Assembly: GCA_020726505.1 (NCBI GenBank) | Contig: JAHLEZ010000011.1 | Location: 620,001-684,000, forward strand | From: Leptodontidium sp. MPI-SDFR-AT-0119 | Lineage: Eukaryota; Ascomycota; Leotiomycetes; Helotiales; Leptodontidiaceae | Reading direction: 5' to 3' | Length of the DNA stretch: 64,000 bases | Shown: one piece after another, positions 46,201 to 58,496 of the stretch | Layout of the letters: each line of letters starts with the position of its first letter | How positions within the stretch are numbered: the stretch's first letter is position 1 | Made by a program: the position numbers and the translations under genes | Notes under the pieces: model-generated | The model's input: only the letters and a program-made list of their open reading frames with translations | Databases searched by the model: none | Told to the model about the DNA's origin: nothing

Positions 46201-46864
46201 CTTTCACTGTCGCCTTTACAACGAACACCAGTCTGCAAATTTCTCCAGCGCCAAATATCTGCCTTTAGCTTGCCGTGTCGCTGAATAAAATCTCGCAACA
46301 GAACAGGGTCGCTAAGGCCGAGGCATATTGTGCGTTTCTCGCCGATTCAACTGTCATGAGCATCGTAACTGGCATGAATAATCAGACGACCGGTTTTTGT
46401 CACTTTACTGGTTCTGTAGGCGGTTCGTTAGGTGCTTGAAGTTGATTTTTGCCATTATCAACCGCGACAATGTCATAACGGGCTCATATGTAATCATTGC
46501 CGACGCTTGGGAAATGGGCTCTCTCTTCGCCTCTCAGCTGAGGTTGGAGTTGAAACTCTATTTTGTGGTTTGAGATACTCGGGGCACGACGAGTTCTTTC
46601 CCCATCTGTCAATCCCTCGTCAGGGGGTAAGAATTGGCCAATCAAATACTTGTGTTCGCTTTGGCCATTAGCCTCCCCACCGAGCCATCACATCCTATCT
46701 CCATCCGTCTGTAAGTTTCAAGCGGGGTGTCTGAGGCGCAGGCTTGACACTCGGCACTTTATGCTACATCAGTGCGGGGTACCTTTCACTTCGCTTTCTT
46801 CCTTCTACTACGATACCGCTTCTCTGTAAGTCACGCAAATTCTTCTTCACAAAGTATTTTCGAG
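43261..46864. other. Long intergenic stretch, no supported gene
   Basis: Upstream of ypd1 the sequence is G/T-biased (GGTTGGGTTGGGT near 43720). CTGCGCTGCGCTGCACTGCACTG runs occur near 44398-44430 and CATCACATCAC runs near 44640-44660. Several 60-140-codon frames result from this low complexity; none has a domain. Confidence 0.4.
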
Positions 46865-48094
46865 ATGGGAAACAAGAACACAATCCATGTAGGGCACCTT
46901 GGTGGCATTGATGCAGGGTAAGCCAACAGCAGTTACACTTTTCAAGAACACTGAAAGCTGTATGTCAAGAAGTTGTTACGCTGCATGTCCTGACTACAAC
47001 ATTCAGATGTCAAATGCGACATCAGTACGATGCTACCAAGCCAACTCTCATTCTAGTCAACTCAATGACTACCACGTCTGATCTTTACGAAAAGCAGTTT
47101 AGTGACAAGGCTCTGACGGATAAGATGAATGTCATTGCTATCGAACTTCTCGGTCACGGCCTAACGAGAACAAAATCTGAGCATTTCACATATTGGGACA
47201 CGGCTATCATGAACCTCCAAGTCATGGAGGCTCTCGGTATTTCAAAAGCATTCGTTCTTGGTACCAGTCAAGGTGGTGTATGTACAAGCTCTCCTCTCCT
47301 TTTCACAAAGATCTATGATCTGAGAGCGTTGGATTTAAAATAAAAAAATCTCAAGAAAACCGAGATCTCGCTCCATCTAAGATCTCCAAGTTATGCACAC
47401 AAGTCAATACTGACTTTCAAAAAGTGGATAACAGTCCGAATGGCACTCCTCGCCCCCGACAAAATCGAAGGCATCATTCCCCTCGGCACATCTATGGACT
47501 GCGAATCCGAGCGCAGCCGAAAACTCGGCTGTTGGGACGGACCATCCGGACTCAATCCCGCCATCGAAAGCTGGACAAGCACCCAAGCAACGCCCGACTT
47601 CACCCTTAGCGACGAATACTGCACTTTCCTAGTCGACAGCGGACTCGGCACCGACTGCGACCCAGCCGTTCGCGAGTACTGGACCAACACCCTCAAAGCG
47701 AATTACCAAGGCGACGACGGCCGAAAGCGCATCAGGGTGGCGGCGATCAATTTGAGTGAGCGGGATGGTCTGCATGGAAGATTGCCCGATGTCAAGTGTC
47801 CTGTTCTTTGGATGCATGGCACGAAGGATGCCGTGTACAGCGTGAGAAATGCACAGGAGGAGATCAAGCTATTCATCAACTCGAAAGAAGCTCAGTTGGT
47901 GACGGTGGCCGATGGACAGCATTTCTTGTCGGCTTCGAACCCTGCTGTAAGTGTCTTTTTCAAATTTCTATTTGTTGTTGTCGTGGTGTTTTAGACGAGT
48001 GCCCATGAGTCATGAATCATTCGCTAACGTTTTCAAGGTTGTCAACACTGCAGTGGTGAATTTCGTTGAGAAATGGGCTGGGAAGCATGTTTGA
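46865..48094 (+). CDS. Alpha/beta-hydrolase fold protein
   Basis: Four exons, 46865-46917, 47007-47277, 47425-47946 and 48038-48094, give 300 aa. The introns (89, 147 and 91 nt) keep phase. The nucleophile elbow is LGTSQGG (Ser105). The acid is probably the Asp in HGTKDAVY and the base the His in DGQHFLSA. LILVNSMTTTS is the oxyanion strand and LLGHGLTRTK the loop before the nucleophile. Length and order fit a soluble AB-hydrolase_1 enzyme such as an esterase, epoxide hydrolase or C-C hydrolase. There is no signal peptide, so it is probably cytosolic. The substrate is unknown. Confidence 0.88.
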
Positions 48095-48713
48095 CAAGCA
48101 ACCTCTAAGAGGCCGGAACTGCTCTGAATCAATGTCTTTCAATCGGAGTATACCTAGCGTTGATTTGGATGCCTGGCGCTCTTCATTGCATAAAATATGC
48201 TTCGAATGTAAACAAAAATTGGTACGGTAATAAAATCGACACTCCTCGGACTCACTTTCGCAGCAATAACGTGCTCTTGAACGCTTAACTTTCACTCTGA
48301 AGTCTATACAAGAGCCAGGGTCTCATCATTAGCTGTTTGGTATTCTCCAGGCCACTCACGTGACACTTCCGTATTTTGCAGGACTTGGAAGAGCCTCTGG
48401 CATTTTAGGAAATCGGAATAGCTGGAAATTTCCGAGACAAGCAAAAGATCACAAAATCCCAAGGTGATGGCACTCGGAATATCTGGCAGTATATCGTCAC
48501 TCCGAGCATCCGATGTTTATTCTCACACTGTAAGATGACCCCGCACACACAGCCTCACAGCCTCGTACTCCTCAGCCTCGAAGCGAGTCCATGCATTGCT
48601 CCCATTGTGATTTGCCTGCGCAAGGCAGCCACCAAACCCCAAACAAATACCTACTTTACTGTTCACCAACCTCCTCAAACCACATCTTCTTTAATCCCAC
48701 CGCAGACACTTCA
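48095..48713. other. Intergenic, no supported gene
   Basis: 3' flank of the hydrolase and leader of the coiled-coil gene. An upstream in-frame ATG at 48591 could extend the next protein by 41 residues. Confidence 0.4.
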
Positions 48714-50920
48714 ATGAAAAATGCACCTAATTCCTCTAAGATCGCCATGAGTTCGCACGAGAAAAAAGCCACCCGGGCAACCACCACCTCAACCAACCTC
48801 CGAACGAACAAATCCCCCATCGCGACCCCGCCTCGAGCAGCTCTCCACGGCCGTTCAAAAACAGACCACGCTGCGCAACAACAAGTCACTCCCGACAATG
48901 CGTCTACGAAATCAGGGAATGGAGGAGGAGGAGGAGGAGGAGGGGCAGACACAACAAGCACATCGCCATCCTCCGAAGTCGAGGACGCAGCACCATCCAC
49001 ATCTACATCTCAAGCCTTAACCACCACCCACCTCCTCCAAGAAAAAGACCAACAAATCGCCACCCTCACGCGCGAACTCTCAATAATGGAGACCGAATTC
49101 TCCTCCGAACTAACAACACTCTCACACAAACTAACCAACGAATCGGAGACCGCGCAGTTCTGGCAGCAGAAACACTCTTTACTGAATCAGACCTTCCTCA
49201 AGACCGACACGGATCTGCGGTTATTGAAGCAGGAGATCGCGGGGTTTGCGGAGGCGAGGGAGGAGCGCGATAGGGATATCAAGACGCGGATCTCGAGTCT
49301 GATATTGGACCGGGATGCGTTTCGCGAGGCGTATAATGAGGCGATGGGGGAGGTGAGGGGGAAGGAGGAGGTTGTTAGGTCGTTGCAGGGCCAGGTGAGG
49401 GGGTTGAAGAGTTGGGTTAGTAGTAGTAGTAAGGTGGGGGAGCAGGTTAGTGATGAGGTTTTTGGGGAGGAGATGAGGAGGTTAGGGAATGGGTTACAGA
49501 ATTGGGTTATTACCCATTTTAGGAGGGTGAAGATTGGTAGGTGTGGTGCTTTTTCTTCTTCTTCTTCTTCTTCTTCTTCTTCCTTGGGTTTGAGTGTTGG
49601 GCATGAGTGTAGAATTTTCTTATATATGTCCAAAGTTGGGCTTATGAAGCCCTCGACATTGGAATGGGGTTGGAAAGTCAAGTGATGTTGGCCATTCAAT
49701 GCGGTTGGACAGTTGAGAAGTCTCGGTACATTAAGTGATGTTGTGACTTTCGATTCCCCGTATTTTAGGAAATGTCTCAATGCTGGGACACTCAAGCGTC
49801 ATCAGATATCACTAGAGTTGGATATTCGCATTGTGTTTTGACATTGAAATTCTTTTCGACACCGAGAAAAGCTGAGTCAATGAAGCGAAGTTTGGCATTG
49901 AGATAATCTCAGGATATTAAGCAAGCCTACGACATCCAACTGGGATAAGCCATTCAAGTCAACATGACCGACATTGCTCATGCTCATGTTCATGCTCGTC
50001 CAGCTCCACTCGCGATTCTCAACCCTCTATTTTCTGCTCCTTCTATAATTATCTTCCTCCTCAAAATCGTCTCACATACTCTCATTAAACGAGCTAACAA
50101 CCCACCCAACACAGACCCATCCAAAGCCCCCGAAAGCACCCTCACAACCCTCGAGCAGCTCGTCCCAACATACGACTCCCTCGCTTCTAACTCTAAAATC
50201 CACCTCATCCAATCACTCGTCTCGCGACTCCTCGTAACGCACATCTTCTCCGCCTACTTCGTAGGTCTAGCTCCCGAGCAAGCGAACGAATTGGCGAACG
50301 TAGAGAAGAATCTGAGTAGTTTCGGTAAGAGTCGAATACCCCAACCTAATTGGTCCTTCTTCCTCTCACATAAACAAACACATTCTCTCTCTCATTTAAG
50401 GTTTTGAGATCATGATATTTCTTTGTTTATTCATCACTCAGAAGCTAACCGAAAACCCACCACAGGATCAACAGAAAGCATGAACCAATGGCGCTCAACC
50501 ACGCTCTCAATCCTACGCAAAGAATCCTCAAAACTAACCTCCCAAACCACAAGCATAACCAGCACAATAATCACCCACGTAAACAGCATAATGGACAGCA
50601 TCGGCGACATCGCAGCGACCGAGGCGCGCGACCAAGCCCTCCGCAGCATAATCGGCAGCGCGATCGAACTGTCACGACAGCTGCGCGTTCAGAAAGCAGT
50701 CTTCAGCATCGTCATGCCGAGTATAGTGGAGTATCAGAAGACCATGTTCGATGTGGGGAGTATGGAGGATATCGGGGGCGAGGACGAGGATACGTTGAGC
50801 GAGAGGGAGATCCGCTGCGTGACGTTCCCGGGGATCGTTAAGGCCGGTGATGAGAATGGGGAGAGGAGCCATTTGAGGAACGTGGTTGCTAAGATTAGAG
50901 TGCTTTGCGCACCTGATTGA
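48714..50920 (+). CDS. Coiled-coil protein of a conserved fungal family
   Basis: Three exons, 48714-49536, 50115-50324 and 50466-50920, give 495 aa. The first intron, 49537-50114, is 578 nt; the second is 141 nt. Phase is kept, and the join FRRVKI/DPSKAPE restores a conserved motif. Residues 1-100 are disordered with a poly-Gly run (8 Gly). A coiled coil follows (about 105-260: LLQEKDQQIATLTRELS, ETAQFWQQKHSLL). The C-terminal half is a globular domain with LEQLVPTYDSLA, FSAYFVGLA, NQWRSTTLSIL and MEDIGGEDEDTLSEREIRCV. I know this architecture from uncharacterised proteins across Pezizomycotina. Role unknown. The start could also be 48591 or 48747. Confidence 0.75.
49553..49582 (+). repeat. 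(TTC)n microsatellite in the long intron
   Basis: About nine TTC units directly after the donor of intron 1 of the coiled-coil gene. Confidence 0.85.
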
Positions 50921-53066
50921 GACTTGAAGGGAGAAAGCCTGAAAGGGGTGGTTGGTGATATCTTAGAAGAGGAACATTATACCCACGAGATGAGATGAGA
51001 TGGCAGATCTAGAAGAGATCTGATTGGAGTGACGAGACGGCTTCGTCATCTAAATTCTTAATATCAAATAGACATTGAAGATCTTTTTGATACCGAGTAG
51101 GATCTTCTGCCGAAATAGAATGATTACGTGCAGCCTTTACAGGCACACATGCACACCTCACCCGTCCCGCTCCCAGCCTACAGCACAGTTGATGTTGCAA
51201 CCCACTCACGAATGATGTCTCATCCCCGCCATCTACGGACGCAAGAAGACCCATCCCCTCGAGAAATTCTCGGGTCATAATCACCCCGTGAGGCTCTGCG
51301 AAAAAAAGGTGTGCCACATCGTATGGCTCATTGGCATCGTTAGCGGGCTGTTCGGGGATACCCGCCAATTGGATCAATAGCCCCTGCAAACCAACACACG
51401 CATTCACACATCATTCGTGTCTGGTTTCTTGGACCATTTGACAAAGAGTCGGTCAACAATGCGATGGTCGCAAGCCGAAACGCTTCACTTGGGCGGAGAG
51501 GAATGTCTCGTCACCCCCGATACTGCAGAATTGTTGTGGTCGGCGACTTGACTTCAAGCACCCCGGCCCAACTTGCTGCACAAGATCGATCGGTCACAGA
51601 AATCGGATCAAGAGAGAAATAATATATCTCGGTATATCAACCCCATGAACAAACTGAACAAACGGCCCGTACAGAACCGAAAAGTGCAGGAACCCGATTG
51701 CATGTCGAAGGGCGATTCGAAATTGCAGATCCCGAGTCCCATATGCCTCTCCCAAGATCCTGCAAGACTTGCATAAGACGTCGCTCAGCAGCTTCAAGTA
51801 ACAGCAAAAGCTACCTCATGACTGCTTTCGTTTTGTTGTGCTTGGCCAGGAAAGGGGCTTCTTGATAGTCGGAATAAGAACGATTGGACGATTTCCGGGC
51901 TTGAAGTAGAGTCACCTCCTGAAAATCTGATTTCCAATCCAGAACAGAGCGGCCACTTATATCAAGGTCTTGATGCAGCTGGCGGGAGCGGTGTGCAGAA
52001 TAGCTAGGCTGGGATTCTTGTTTGCTGTCCTGTGGTATTTGGCGTAGGAGAGACCAATTGCCTCATCACCTTACGTTTTCTCGAGCTGCCATTCAGGACG
52101 TAGACTTATCCTGGGTAAGCATAAACTCCACGTATATCGTTCAATAAATTCATATCGTACTCGCGTTTTCGCATACTTCTGCAGACCCTCTCCTCAAGGA
52201 CAGCAATCCCGTGGCAATGGGGAGGTGAGAGTACAAAATCGTGCTGTGCGACGCGGATACGTGAAGGTACCTAGGGTTTCGAATCTCAAACTTCGTGACA
52301 CATGAACGGCGAGTATCTCGTGAGTGATCAAATAGACCGTATTCAGACGAATGGATTTCCAAAGTAGAGCGTCAATATTGTAAATTGAGTCTGGTGGAAT
52401 TGGAAAATGGGGAATGGGGGTCAGATGAGACCTGATACCCTGCTTGGAGCTGCTGAAAGCCGCAGGATTGGTAGCGGACGAACTGGTAGTGACTCGAAGA
52501 TCCTTGTTCGACATGTTGGCAGTATTGTAGTCGAAATCCACACGCATCCATATATGAATGAGACCGGCATCCCGACTTTGAAAGCCATCTTTCTTTGCCA
52601 AACATCCAAACCTCCTAAATTCCCTTGATACCAAACCATTCGAGCACTTTCTTGAAATTTGTTGTCCCGTATTCTTCTGTTGTGGTTGGAGTTGGGTCTG
52701 AGTCCAGTCTTCCTTCACCGTCACCCCTCCCTCCCTGCTGCAGAAGCGAAAAGGTTCCGTGTCGTTGTCATTTCTCCTCGCCTCCAGCACACCTTCACAA
52801 CAGAGTCGTCAACTACCAGATCGGCTTTGAAGCTTCAAAGTCATCGGCAGCCAGCTGCCGATAGACTCCCGGGCGGCTCCTGGCGAGAATATCAACATCT
52901 TCTTGACAGTTTGAGCTGGATCTCCTGGAAACGAACGTACTTTCGAGCGCTGTTCTTATCGTACACCCACACCCACACACACCCCGCATTCCCCTCCACC
53001 ACATCAGCCAGGTCGCGCAGGTTACGCCGACGAACGCTCTTATAATAGAGTCGCGTACGAGCTGTC
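50921..53066. other. Intergenic with a possible gene remnant at 51009-51407 (minus)
   Basis: A minus frame at 51009-51407 reads protein-like (GLLIQLAGIPEQPANDANEP, MTREFLEGMGLLASVDGGDE, EDPTRYQKDLQCLFDIKN). It starts at GTG, not ATG, right after a TTTGCAG acceptor-like site. A GTGAGT...GGCAG intron at 51107-51209 would change the frame. Another minus frame at 51594-51797 may be an upstream exon. I cannot build an intact gene. The frame at 52194-52790 lacks an ATG. The rest is spacer and promoter of the gene at 53067. Confidence 0.3.
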
Positions 53067-53924
53067 ATGGATAAAGGCATAGAAGATATCTTGAAGCAGT
53101 TCGACCGCGACGATCGCATACGACCTCTAGGACTCTCGCCGTGGCCGTTCGACAAGCCACCATTTGGGCCTTCCGGTCCGGACCGCACTTCGAGGACGTC
53201 GACCATCGTAGCAGGTCCGACAGTCAGAAACTTATCTGCTATAAGCAGTTCGAGCAGGCATAGTGACAGCGATTCTGCGAGTCGAAGATCTTCGAATTCC
53301 ACGGTTCTATCGACTGCCCCTTCCATCCCTCCATTCCCAACTCCCCCTTGGCACTTCTACTTGAGCAACATGGCTCCGATCGACTACGACTACGAGCTTC
53401 CATGCGAGTTTGGAATGCTCGGATGCGGCGTCAAGTTCCATCCCGAGGGTTATTTGGACTGGGTAGCGCATTCCATATCACACTTTCTCGGCCACGGCCC
53501 GCCGTCGAACTCAGTCTGCACCTTTTGCGACGAACCAAATGCGTACGTCCGCGATCCCCAGGACCCAGTTCGGACATGGAGGGCAAGAATGATGCATATT
53601 GGTCGTCACCACCAAGAAACTGGGGGACGGATGGGACATCGCCCAGATTTTTTCCTTCTGGAGCATCTGAATCGATGCCGGCTTATAGAGGACGATGATT
53701 TTGAAAGAAACATGTCCTACACCGAAAGGCCGCCGTGCGAGAATCTGGTGGATCGTGGTTTTCAGACTCCAGAGATGAAGGATCGCGAACGCAGGAATGC
53801 GAAACCGGTCAACGAGCCACACGATTTGAGGAAAGAGGGGCGTCAGAGGCAGGGCAAGGAGAAGGGAAGAAGTGGAAAGACTTACAAGCCATCGGAACAT
53901 CCCAAGATATATCATGGGCCATGA
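53067..53924 (+). CDS. C2H2-like zinc-finger protein, fungal-specific
   Basis: Intronless, 285 aa. The N-terminal 95 residues are Ser/Pro-rich and disordered. A Cys/His module at about 110-160 reads CEFGMLGCGVKF, SHFLGHG and CTFCDE, and MMHIGRHHQE follows at about 180-190, giving two possible zinc sites. The C-terminus is strongly basic and charged (KEGRQRQGKEKGRSGKTYK), which suggests nuclear location or nucleic-acid binding. Similar short Cys/His proteins are frequent and uncharacterised in leotiomycetes and sordariomycetes. Function unknown. Confidence 0.72.
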   Translation: MDKGIEDILKQFDRDDRIRPLGLSPWPFDKPPFGPSGPDRTSRTSTIVAGPTVRNLSAISSSSRHSDSDSASRRSSNSTVLSTAPSIPPFPTPPWHFYLSNMAPIDYDYELPCEFGMLGCGVKFHPEGYLDWVAHSISHFLGHGPPSNSVCTFCDEPNAYVRDPQDPVRTWRARMMHIGRHHQETGGRMGHRPDFFLLEHLNRCRLIEDDDFERNMSYTERPPCENLVDRGFQTPEMKDRERRNAKPVNEPHDLRKEGRQRQGKEKGRSGKTYKPSEHPKIYHGP

Positions 53925-56245
53925 GATGCTCCGTGTAGCAGCGGCGTCTCGAAAATGATCACTCGGGCCGACCTGGACCACGCGAGAACAAAGCCCACGA
54001 GCCCCTTTTCTTCATCCAAACAAAACATCCTTCCCCTCTACCCGGTGATATATGGTCGGGTCCATACATACATATACTCTAGCGTGATGGCGACTCCATC
54101 ATCGTTGTGGCTGAGCATCTTGTTATTTGGTGGCAAGTGGCAAAAGTTTCTCGGCGGGTCCGATTGTCTAATCTCTATTTTGTCAACATTTTGTTTTCTT
54201 CTTCCTCGGTATCATGTTTCGTTTGCTCGAGGAAACCTTTTTTTTTGGCATGCACGATGACGAGCTTTACCGAATGCTTGGGTTCCTGGCGTCAGGAACA
54301 GCCCCTGGTGAGGCAGACAGCTAGGGTGCTGTATGCCTGACGATCGGAGAAACGTTCACATGGCTGACATGTGGGATTCGGCATAATGACTTGGACGGAT
54401 GGAACGGTATTGGCATGTCGGGCATTTTGAATGATAGTAATTATTGGCCTGATCTCGTTCGGTGTTGATAATTTGGCAGCGGACGGCACTTTCTTATACC
54501 CACCCCTTCTAGGAGTTAGTTTTTTCCATTTCGAGCGCAGGCGTTGTTGTTTATAAAGACTCCACAGAGGATAACAGACTGGAAAAGCTTGGTTGAGTCA
54601 TTAGCACGGGTCTTGAAATCAATCACACACACATCTTCACTTAACACATTTCATCCATGGGACTCACCTACAAATGCCAGCCTAACAACCTCCGTGACCA
54701 ATGTGATGCTGTGACGTTGCGACAGAAGGGAAACACCATTCCGATTCGATATTCTAGAACCCTTCCAGAGTATTCTTGTGTGCCCAAAGGTGTCCGACGG
54801 TGGTTTACTCAACGAAGCAACCTGTAGAATTGGTGGATGTATATGAGAAGGGTACATACTCGATGTTGGGCCTCGACTGCCCAATCTACCCCAATTGGGT
54901 CGGAATAACTGTTGTAACTGCGATCGCGACCCAACAACAGTAAAACCGCCCTCACCCGTCAAACCTCACTCACATTCAAGTTCTGCAACCCCAAAACTTA
55001 TTTCCAAGATGGGGACCGGGGAACTGGGAACTTTATCCTTCCATAGAAAAACAGTCTCAACCCGAAACGAGATTCTCGCCTTCAGCTGAACGGCAACCAA
55101 CCAGAGAACGAAAACACTGTTGAGAGTCATCATTATTATTGGATAATATACTGCATAAGTAACAGTAGGAGTCACCGCTCCTGAGGAAGGGTTCCTGCAT
55201 AGCCACTGAAGAACAATCAAACCCCCCTGCATTCGGACCTAGCGGCGAGCCAGTAAGTGAAGGGGATGGGCACTTCATTTAGTGGCGCCTGAAACTAGTT
55301 GGTTGCTGGGGAGAACTATGTAGTTCATTCACAGATCTTGATACTTCTTGGTTGTGTTTTTGTGCAGACGGTACATTAGAGGATTGAGACTGTGCCGCTG
55401 ATCGTTTCCTAGGCGCACCACTCACTCACTCGTGAAGTATGCCTTACACTCGGAATGATTAGGTATCATCACTTAATATGCAATAACAGCGATCTCGCAA
55501 TCTTGGACTTTTCAAGATACATATTTTATCTCCGAAAATCGGAAGCATCTTATTCAGATCAATCGATTGATCGTGGGATTCCCTTTATCACGACATCTCA
55601 AAACGTGCGAACCCCCGAAAATAGGAGGTCTAGCATGCATGCCACGTATCACCAACCCGTCAAGGAAGGGATGGAATGTCTAAAAGAAGGAAAGAAGTGT
55701 CAGAAGTGAAGAAAAGTTGAAGATTGTGAAGAGTTTTTTTTGGGAGCGGTCAAGAGGTGGAGGGCTTCGTGCTCCCTTTGCCGTTGAAGTGAAATTGCGG
55801 TGAAGCAAGGGCCCGAACATCTTCTTCCACGAAAATCGGACGAGAGCGACTTCGCACTTAGATTTTCCATGAGATGAGATTTGTCGATGGGATTATTGTG
55901 CGAAGGGAAAGAGGATAGTGTGGAATTTGCAATCGCTGTTTTGTTTCTTCCCTGTATAACATGACTCTTCCAGTATGGGTTCTTGAAGTCCTCTCTACAA
56001 AGCAACGAAAAAGAAAACAAGACTTCTAACGACTCTTAAGCAACCGCGAAGGAGAAGGTTGGTAAGAGGGTCTTGATAACCTGTATATATTCATATGTCA
56101 CACTGTTCGTGTATATCTTCGCCTCGATACTGTGCTTATCTACCAAGCCATTACCCTTCTCTTCCTCCATTCCCCCTTTCATCCCCTATCACTCTAGATG
56201 AGAACCCCAACAACAACTCCTCACTCCCACACCAACCCCCCACCC
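53925..56245. other. Intergenic, no supported gene
   Basis: Only short frames are seen (55700-56020 minus, 106 codons, no domain). The last 200 bp are the 3' flank of the Hsp70-like gene. Confidence 0.4.
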
Positions 56246-58496
56246 TCAATGAAACTCCGCCTCCACCCTCCCATACCTAAAGCCATCGACTTTCAACTCA
56301 AATGCCAACCCCGCACTCTCAACCACCATCTCAAGCGTAAAGTCAAGATTATCAAACTCCACTCCCCTCGTCGTCGTAAGTCTCGTGAAGAGACTCTTCG
56401 GTACGGCGCCGAGATCAGTCGTGAGCGTACAGACGTTCACGAGGTCTCGGGAGTAGGCATTGGGAGGTTCGCCATCGGCATCAGAAGCGATTAGATCGTC
56501 TGAAACGACGAGTGATTGACCTGGTCTGGTTGCTATTAGCTTTGCGGAAACCAAAAACACGTAAGTCGAGTGAGAACTTACCGGAAGTTTCGCGTGTAGT
56601 GGAAACTTATGGGAGTGGCTGCACTTAGAGTTTCTCCTTCTGCGGGAAAGTTAGTATGTGTTTTTTTGGGGTGGACAGACGGTTCCTTACTGGTGATATG
56701 CCATTGCATCCTATCACTGACCATCCAGCGTTCCCAGAGAGGACTCCAGTACCTCTCGCTTACTTGGTGTTTATCCTCATCATACACCGTAGCGTAAGAA
56801 GTCCCATAATGCATTCTCGCTTTCCGAGAAACGACCATACTCCCCTCGAGACCTCTCAAAACAGCTCCTCGAACCACAGCTGTCCATGCATTGACAGGCT
56901 GCATCACCTCAACTGAGCCGTTCGAAATTAGAGCTGTAGCTTGTGCGTGGGTCGGTCTCTCGCTGTATGGAGGTGGTGCCGCGGTGTTGAAATGCGATTT
57001 CAGCCTCGTGTACAGATAGTTACTCTGGCCGAAACCGCCTACCAGAACTATCCCAGAAACAATGCCACCTTTCTGTCTGATACCATCGACCTGCCCTTGA
57101 ACGAGTTCACAAACTTCCTTCACTACGGGCTCGAAGATCTCCTTGATCTGCGGTGCGGTCATGACCAAGAATCCACAGTCCAAACCAGCCTCTTCATCGT
57201 CTGGCAGACCTGGGAATGGTACATTAACCTCAGCGTGCTCTTCTTCATTGAAGTTTCGCTTGACGAACTCTTCCCAGTACCTTAGTCCCATCTGCCAGCA
57301 CTTCCCTTTCTTCAGCTTCATTTCATCGAACCTGGCATGGCCAATCCGACCTCGTACATGCTCTTCAAACCGATAGTTGAGGAAGGCACTTCCACAAAGT
57401 CCTCCTGTGCCAACTGCAGATTCCTCAACCCTTAACGGCTTGAGCGAGATGATCTTGTAAGCGATCAAATCCACGGTACCGCCACCAGCGTCGCAAACAA
57501 CAAAGTTGTCTCCGGCACTCAAGTGATTGGGTTGGATGGCCTTGAGAGTGTAGACAGCGGCCGCTTCTGGCTCACTGATCATCTGAATGTCGGACTTGGA
57601 CCCCATACCAGCCTTCTCCGCAGCTAGTAGAGTAGTGTTCTTCGCTGCATCAGACCAGACAGCAGGACAAGTGAGCACGAACTCGACTTTCGTCGAAGCC
57701 ATAAACGACTCTCCATACCGCCTCGTGAGAGTCTCCATTGTATGGTTATACACCTGGGTGAGGTAGTCGCTAACAGCGTCCATGACATTCTTGTTAAATT
57801 TCTTCAACTGTGCTGCCGTCTCCAAGGGACTAACGTAGAAAGGTAGCTTCTGTGACCGGTCGAGGAAAAGCTTGATGCATCGAAGTCTGGATTCTTCGGG
57901 TCTGAACTGGAAACCCCATTTTATCGTGGGTTCGGTGCCGTCTGGAGAGCCAGCGGGATAGTCGTATGCTATCTCCGTGGGGACTTTGTCTGATGTGATT
58001 CCGTTCCCTCCAGGCCAGGTCTTGATGATTTCGACATCATCTGGTGTTGATGTGTAGACAGCAGCGACACTGTTCAGGAGTTAGTCAATCGGAATATAAG
58101 ATTGGTGTATCACATTGACAAATTTTACACATCAAGTTGAAGAGAGCAATAAAGAAAGTAGTAGTTATACACGCAACGCTCTGTCTCGAAGAATTACCCT
58201 ATGGCTACTAGGTACTGTAATTTTCCTAGTAGAAACACCCATCCTAGTGATTACAACGTTCATGTCCCTCTCGCATACACGACTGCACAAACGTAACGAC
58301 TGACGGAAGACAAAACTCACCCAGAATAAGTAGTACCAAAGTCCAATCCAACAATCAACCGATCATTGAGTGGAGCCGGTTCTCTAACAGGTCCAGCAAT
58401 AGCTTCTGTTGAGGAAGTGGGGGTGTAGTTCGTGAAATGGTTCCTGCTTTCATCGTTCCGCCTATTCGCCGGCCGGAGAGGAAGACTGAGGTTCAT
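56246..58496 (-). CDS. Hsp70-like actin-fold ATPase (HSPA12-type)
   Basis: Four minus-strand exons, 58496-58321, 58069-56691, 56639-56582 and 56525-56246, with introns of 251, 51 and 56 nt, give 630 aa. Actin/Hsp70 ATPase signatures are present: phosphate-1 loop LIVGLDFGTTYSG (about 47-59), phosphate-2 CDAGGGTVDLIAYK, and adenosine motif VLVGGFGQSNYLYTRL, with the connecting segment SEPEAAAVYTL. It lacks the EEVD tail and a clear substrate-binding domain; instead a C-terminal beta-rich region ends EAEFH. This matches the expanded fungal family of Hsp70-like proteins related to HSPA12, which are cytosolic and of poorly known role. The 3' acceptor choice at 56526 is forced, because the AG 5 nt downstream leads to an early stop. 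Confidence 0.88.

Noticed and set aside
49964..50407. Separate protein starting MTDIAHAHVHARPAPL
   Set aside because: Its first 50 codons are the 3' part of the long intron of the coiled-coil gene. The acceptor at 50114 joins the conserved domain in phase.
52194..52790. 198-codon minus-strand frame
   Set aside because: Starts with GTG and shows no domain; it lies just upstream of the zinc-finger gene in the opposite direction.
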